From contig JAICJK010000114.1 in NCBI GenBank assembly GCA_025928415.1, positions 1-7,273 of the forward strand: a stretch of 7,273 bases of DNA. The letters are read 5' to 3'. The notes below the pieces were generated by a model. That model was not told the origin of the DNA. It ran no database searches and saw only the letters and a program-made list of their open reading frames with translations. Below are positions 4,843 through 7,273 of this stretch, one piece after another. Positions within the stretch are counted from its first letter, which is position 1; the number at the start of each line of letters is the position of its first letter. The stretch is from Solirubrobacteraceae bacterium. Its GTDB lineage: Bacteria; Actinomycetota; Thermoleophilia; Solirubrobacterales; Solirubrobacteraceae. The position numbers and the translations under genes are program-made.

Positions 4843-6204
4843 CTAGCTGCTGCCGGCGCCGAACTGGGCCTGCACGCGGGCGAGCGTGTCGTTGTTGGCC
4901 TGCATCGCCGTCTCCAGCGCGGTGAACTGCTTCTGCAGGATGTTCTGCTTGGCCGTCATCCGGTCGTCGAAGCGGGTCAGCGAGTCCGCGAGGTCGCTGA
5001 GCTCGCTCGCCGCGGCGTCGAGGCGCCCGGAGATCGCGCCGCCGGCCTGCGCGTAGGGCGACAGCACCGCGCTGAAGGCCTGGGCGAAGCCGTTCGGGCT
5101 GCTCGCGGTCCCGGTCAGCACGCGCTTGACCGCGGTCGGGTCGGTCGACAGCGCCGACCGCAGCTTGTCCTCGTCGAGGGTGAGCTTGCCGGCGACGCTG
5201 TCGCTGTTGATCGTGCCGCTCGCCGAGCCCGTCGAGATGCCGAGGTCGGTGAGCGTGCGCAGCGCGTCGGTCGAGCTGCCGGTGAGGGTCCCGAGCGTGC
5301 GGCGCAGCGAGTCGAGCATGCTCGACAGGCCGGAGTCGCCGAACAGCGAGCCCTTGGCGGCGTCGGATGCGTTGGCCGGGTTGGGCACCCGCGCCTCGGT
5401 CGTGCGCGAGCGCACGGCGTCGACGACGCTGTTGTAGGCGCTGACGAACGCCTTGGCGGCGTTGACGACGGCATCGGCGCTCGGGCCCGGGTTGCCGACG
5501 TTGATCGAGATCCCCGTGCTGTCGGTCGCCGCCTTGAGCGTCACCTCGACGCCGGGCAGCGCGTCGGTGACCACGTTGGACGACGACGTGAACGCGACGC
5601 CGTCGACGCTGCCGGTCGCGTCGGCGCCGGCCACGCCGGAGCCGGCCTGGGTGCCGAGGCCGGCGACGACCGCCTGGCTCGCGGAGCCCGTCGTGCGCGA
5701 GGAGATGGCGAGCTGCCCGTTGACGTTGACGGCGAAGACGCCCTGCCCGTCGGGGTAGCTGGCCTCGTTGATCGCGACGACGGCCTGGTCGAGCGTCGCT
5801 CCCACCGGCACGTCGACCGCCAGCCCGTTGACCGTGACCGAGCCGGCCGTGGCCGGGGGCGTGTAGGCGTAGGTGGCCTGGGCGCCGCGGGCGAGCTGGG
5901 TGACGACCAGCTGGTGGCCGCCGGGGGGCGCGCCCGCGACGGTGCGGACGGTGGCCTTGGTGGCGTCGCTGGAGTCGACGGTCTGGGAGTTGCCCCAGGT
6001 CGTCACCGAGGACAGCGCCGTGGTGGCGAGGTTCAGGCTCGAGAGCTTGGTCTGGATGTCCTGCAGCGCGGTCTGCCGCGCCTGCGCGGCAGCCTGCTTG
6101 TTGGTGATGATGGTCCGCGGGAGCTCCTCGACGGCCATCAGCTGCGAGATGATCGACTGCGTGTCCAGCCCGGAGGCCAGGCCGCTCATCTGGATGCCGG
6201 CCAT
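4843..6204 (-). CDS. fliD: FliD, flagellar filament cap protein (HAP2)
   Basis: FliD (453 aa, within the family's range of about 400-600) forms the cap at the filament tip, where it folds incoming flagellin. The N-terminus has the family signature MSGLASGLDTQSIISQLM (6-23), then a helix with DIQTKLSSLNLATTAL (49-64). The central domains include TGSVDGVAFTSSSNVVTDALPGVEVTLKA (197-225), the usual FliD N/C boundary motif. FVSAYNSVVDAV (253-264) and GSLFGDSGLSSMLDSLRRTL (285-304) follow. LTDLGIST..GTINSD (318-335) and KLTLDEDKLRSAL precede the C-terminal coiled coil RFDDRMTAKQNILQKQFTALETAM (411-434). The ATG at 6204 has GAGGAGGT 5 nt upstream. A second ATG at 6189 overlaps the previous stop as ATGA but lacks a ribosome-binding site and would cut the N-terminus, so the longer form is preferred. 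Confidence 0.96.
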   Translation of the reverse strand: MAGIQMSGLASGLDTQSIISQLMAVEELPRTIITNKQAAAQARQTALQDIQTKLSSLNLATTALSSVTTWGNSQTVDSSDATKATVRTVAGAPPGGHQLVVTQLARGAQATYAYTPPATAGSVTVNGLAVDVPVGATLDQAVVAINEASYPDGQGVFAVNVNGQLAISSRTTGSASQAVVAGLGTQAGSGVAGADATGSVDGVAFTSSSNVVTDALPGVEVTLKAATDSTGISINVGNPGPSADAVVNAAKAFVSAYNSVVDAVRSRTTEARVPNPANASDAAKGSLFGDSGLSSMLDSLRRTLGTLTGSSTDALRTLTDLGISTGSASGTINSDSVAGKLTLDEDKLRSALSTDPTAVKRVLTGTASSPNGFAQAFSAVLSPYAQAGGAISGRLDAAASELSDLADSLTRFDDRMTAKQNILQKQFTALETAMQANNDTLARVQAQFGAGSS

Positions 6205-6590
6205 GCGACCTCCTCGGGTCCGTCCTCGTCGGTGCCCAGCGCGCCCGGATCGACCGCCTCGGTGAGCGGGACCGCGGTCGTGGTGCCGTCCTGCCGCAGC
6301 AGCGAGGCCACGACGCGGCCACTGAGCCTGTCGGTGTCGAACACCATCCGCTTGCCCTGCGCCTCGAGGGACTCCACGAGGCGGGCGGCGGCGTCCACCT
6401 GATCCCAGACCTGGTCGGGGATGCGGTCGTCGGGGTTCGTCGGCAAGGCGGCCTCCCGGCGCGTGCGCGCCCGCTCGAGCTCGTAGACGCGCGCGAAGCG
6501 GCCGTCGGCGTCCTGCGGCGCCGGGGCGATGCGCCCGGTGGCGTCGTAGGTGCCGGTGGCGGCGTCCGGCGGTCGTACATCGAAGCTCAT
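6186..6590 (-). CDS. flaG: FlaG-like protein, divergent
   Basis: This 134-aa protein has a disordered, charged N-terminus (1-60) and a compact C-terminal domain. Residues 56-115 run from an amphipathic helix (IPDQVWDQVDAAARLVESLE) into KRMVFDTDRLSGRVVASLLRQDG and AVPLTEAVD. This matches the FlaG pattern of a strand, a D/T-x-x-G-R/E-VV turn, a second strand and a short PP/PL-x-E helix. FlaG affects filament length, and its gene usually sits just before fliD, as here (19-bp overlap). The usual IPP motif is replaced by VPL, and the N-terminal part resembles nothing I know, so the assignment rests on position plus a weak fold-level match. The ATG is supported by AGGAGG 7 nt upstream. Its start region is regulated-looking: see the promoter and leader hairpins. 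Confidence 0.55.
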   Translation of the reverse strand: MSFDVRPPDAATGTYDATGRIAPAPQDADGRFARVYELERARTRREAALPTNPDDRIPDQVWDQVDAAARLVESLEAQGKRMVFDTDRLSGRVVASLLRQDGTTTAVPLTEAVDPGALGTDEDGPEEVAWPASR

Positions 6591-6595
6591 CTGGT

Positions 6596-6607
6596 GTCCT
6601 CCTGGAC
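6596..6607 (-). promoter_or_regulatory. Small hairpin over the flaG ribosome-binding site
   Basis: The RNA reads GTCC-AGGA-GGAC, a 4-bp stem whose loop and 3' arm contain the flaG Shine-Dalgarno AGGAGG. The GGA of the ribosome-binding site is therefore presented in a loop. It is short and could be accidental, but it is the usual place of a second CsrA site in repressed leaders. Confidence 0.3.
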
Positions 6608-6613
6608 GGTACC

Positions 6614-6633
6614 CCGGCCCTTCCGTGGACCGG
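6614..6633 (-). promoter_or_regulatory. Hexaloop hairpin in the flaG leader (CsrA-site-like)
   Basis: The RNA reads CCGGUCC-ACGGAA-GGGCCGG, a 7-bp stem (one G-U pair) with the hexaloop ACGGAA, which fits ANGGAN. It lies about 24 nt before the flaG start codon and about 12 nt after the predicted transcription start. The flgB leader has the same design with loop AAGGAA. Confidence 0.45.
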
Positions 6634-6651
6634 ATGAAGCGTCGCTCACGA

Positions 6652-6678
6652 TCATCGGACGCATCCTGGGCGCCTTGA
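6652..6678 (-). promoter_or_regulatory. Sigma28-like promoter for flaG-fliD
   Basis: The minus strand reads TCAAGGCG-N11-TCCGATGA, close to TAAAGTTT-N11-GCCGATAA with exact spacing; CCGAT and the last A match the consensus -10. It lies 62 bp before the flaG ATG and would give a leader of about 55 nt. FliD is a classic late flagellar product, which fits this type of promoter. Confidence 0.6.
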
Positions 6679-6711
6679 GGACGCGACTCGACGTCCGTAC
6701 GAGCGAAGCGT

Positions 6712-6729
6712 GGCGCGCGCTCGCGCGCC
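6712..6729 (-). terminator. GC-only hairpin after the TPR gene; possible terminator
   Basis: GGCGCGCG and CGCGCGCC form a perfect 8-bp inverted repeat with a 2-bp centre, 20 bp past the stop of the TPR gene. No T-run follows, but terminators without one are plausible in very GC-rich bacteria. It separates the TPR gene from the flaG promoter. The alternating GC run could also be chance. Confidence 0.35.
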
Positions 6730-6748
6730 GGGTCGAGGAGCGCGGCGC

Positions 6749-7273
6749 TCACGCGGCCAGCAGCTCCGCCTCGCGCCGCAGGAGCTCGGCGTCCTCGTCG
6801 AGGCCGCGGCGGGCCGCCACCTCGGCCAGGCCCGCGAGGGCGGCGGCGTCGGCCCCGAGACGATCGCAGACGCCGAGCCACTCGTCGGCGGCGGAGTCGA
6901 GGAACCCGCGGCGGAGGTAGACCTGCGCGAGGCGCTCGCGCTTGTCGCGCTCCGGGATCGCCGTGTGCTCGAGCACGGCGGCGAGGCGCTCGAACGCGTC
7001 GAACGCCTGCAGGCGCGCCAGCACGTCGAGCATGAGCTCGAGCGCCGGCGCCGACGCGCCGGGCAGCAGCTCGCGATCCGCGCCGGCCCACGCCGCGAGG
7101 GCGCGCCGCTCGGGCACGGGGAGCCGGCCGTCGGCCGCGGCGAGGGCGGACGCCACGGCGGCGTCGCCGGCGTCCGCTCCGAGCGCCAGGCGGGCGAAGA
7201 TCTCGGTGCGCAGCGCGGCGCCCTTGACGCCGGCCTGCTCGTCGACCGCCGCGGCCGCCTCGGCGGCCTCCTC
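6749..7273 (-). CDS. TPR-repeat protein, C-terminal part (start lies beyond the right edge)
   Basis: The frame is open to the right edge (174 residues seen) and ends at TGA 6749-6751; an internal GTG at 7156 is not a convincing start because coding continues before it. The sequence is Ala/Leu/Glu-rich and all-helical. The C-terminal part shows tetratricopeptide repeats: LAQVYLRRGFLDSAADEW and LAEVAARRGLDEDAELL are spaced exactly 34 residues apart, with Y/A-x-x-x-G and A-x-x-x-W/L positions of the TPR consensus. TPR domains bind proteins. Next to flagellar filament genes, TPR regions are sometimes fused to a glycosyltransferase that modifies flagellin, so that is one possibility for the missing N-terminus. 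Function is not determined from this part alone. Confidence 0.7.
   Translation of the reverse strand, partial: EEAAEAAAAVDEQAGVKGAALRTEIFARLALGADAGDAAVASALAAADGRLPVPERRALAAWAGADRELLPGASAPALELMLDVLARLQAFDAFERLAAVLEHTAIPERDKRERLAQVYLRRGFLDSAADEWLGVCDRLGADAAALAGLAEVAARRGLDEDAELLRREAELLAA

Noticed and set aside
4839..4856. 5-bp inverted repeat CCGGC/GCCGG over the fliD stop codon as a terminator
   Set aside because: Short stem, 8-nt loop, no T-run; expected by chance at this GC content.
4753..6402. 549-codon plus-strand open frame antisense to fliD
   Set aside because: Same reason: low-complexity translation with no recognisable motif, fully opposite to a convincing FliD.
4364..6580. Very long minus-strand frame (738 codons) appearing to fuse flaG/fliD-region sequence to FliS
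   Set aside because: Only its last 132 codons are protein-like (FliS). The rest is an Arg/Pro-rich out-of-frame reading of fliD. FliS has its own ATG and ribosome site at 4762.
1..7273. tRNA, rRNA, CRISPR arrays, insertion sequences and attachment sites
   Set aside because: None seen on either strand: the window is filled by a continuous flagellar cluster with short gaps and uniform composition.

Overview
The window is a dense flagellar gene cluster read entirely on the minus strand of a very GC-rich bacterium. No gene on the plus strand is convincing. The high GC, the GTG starts, the alanine- and arginine-rich proteins and the Bacillus-like order flgB-flgC-fliE-fliF-fliG-fliH suggest a flagellated high-GC Gram-positive lineage such as Thermoleophilia (Solirubrobacter/Conexibacter-like actinobacteria). 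That placement is inference; there is no rRNA or marker gene here to prove it.

Layout in transcription order, from high to low coordinates. (1) The C-terminal part of a TPR protein runs in from the right edge and stops at 6749. (2) A 158-bp gap (6591-6748) holds a GC hairpin, a sigma28-like promoter and a structured leader. (3) A FlaG-like gene (6186-6590) overlaps fliD, the filament cap gene (4843-6204). (4) An 80-bp gap (4763-4842) holds a second sigma28-like promoter built on 10-bp-period repeats. (5) fliS, the flagellin chaperone gene (4364-4762), overlaps a small FliT/FlgN-like chaperone gene (4065-4367). (6) A 115-bp gap (3950-4064) holds a third sigma28-like promoter and a leader with two or three hairpins. 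(7) The basal-body operon follows: flgB, flgC, fliE, fliF, fliG and the first 68 codons of fliH. Its genes overlap or abut (ATGA, TGATG, GTGA and TAG|GTG junctions), so translational coupling is likely. There is no gene-free stretch longer than 160 bp.

Together the genes cover the proximal rod (FlgB, FlgC), the rod/MS-ring adaptor (FliE), the MS ring (FliF), the rotor switch (FliG), the export ATPase regulator (FliH), the filament cap (FliD) and late export chaperones (FliS, FliT-like).

The coding content is ordinary; the unusual signal is in the gaps. All three carry the same motif, TCAAG-N14-(G/T)CCGA, with identical spacing, which fits a flagellar sigma factor. The leaders of flaG and flgB each carry a GC-rich hairpin with an ANGGAN hexaloop (ACGGAA and AAGGAA), the classic form of a CsrA/RsmE binding site. 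Both genes also show structure at the ribosome-binding region. I propose a shared sigma28 plus CsrA(/FliW)-type control layer over the early basal-body and late filament operons. It is a hypothesis from sequence only.
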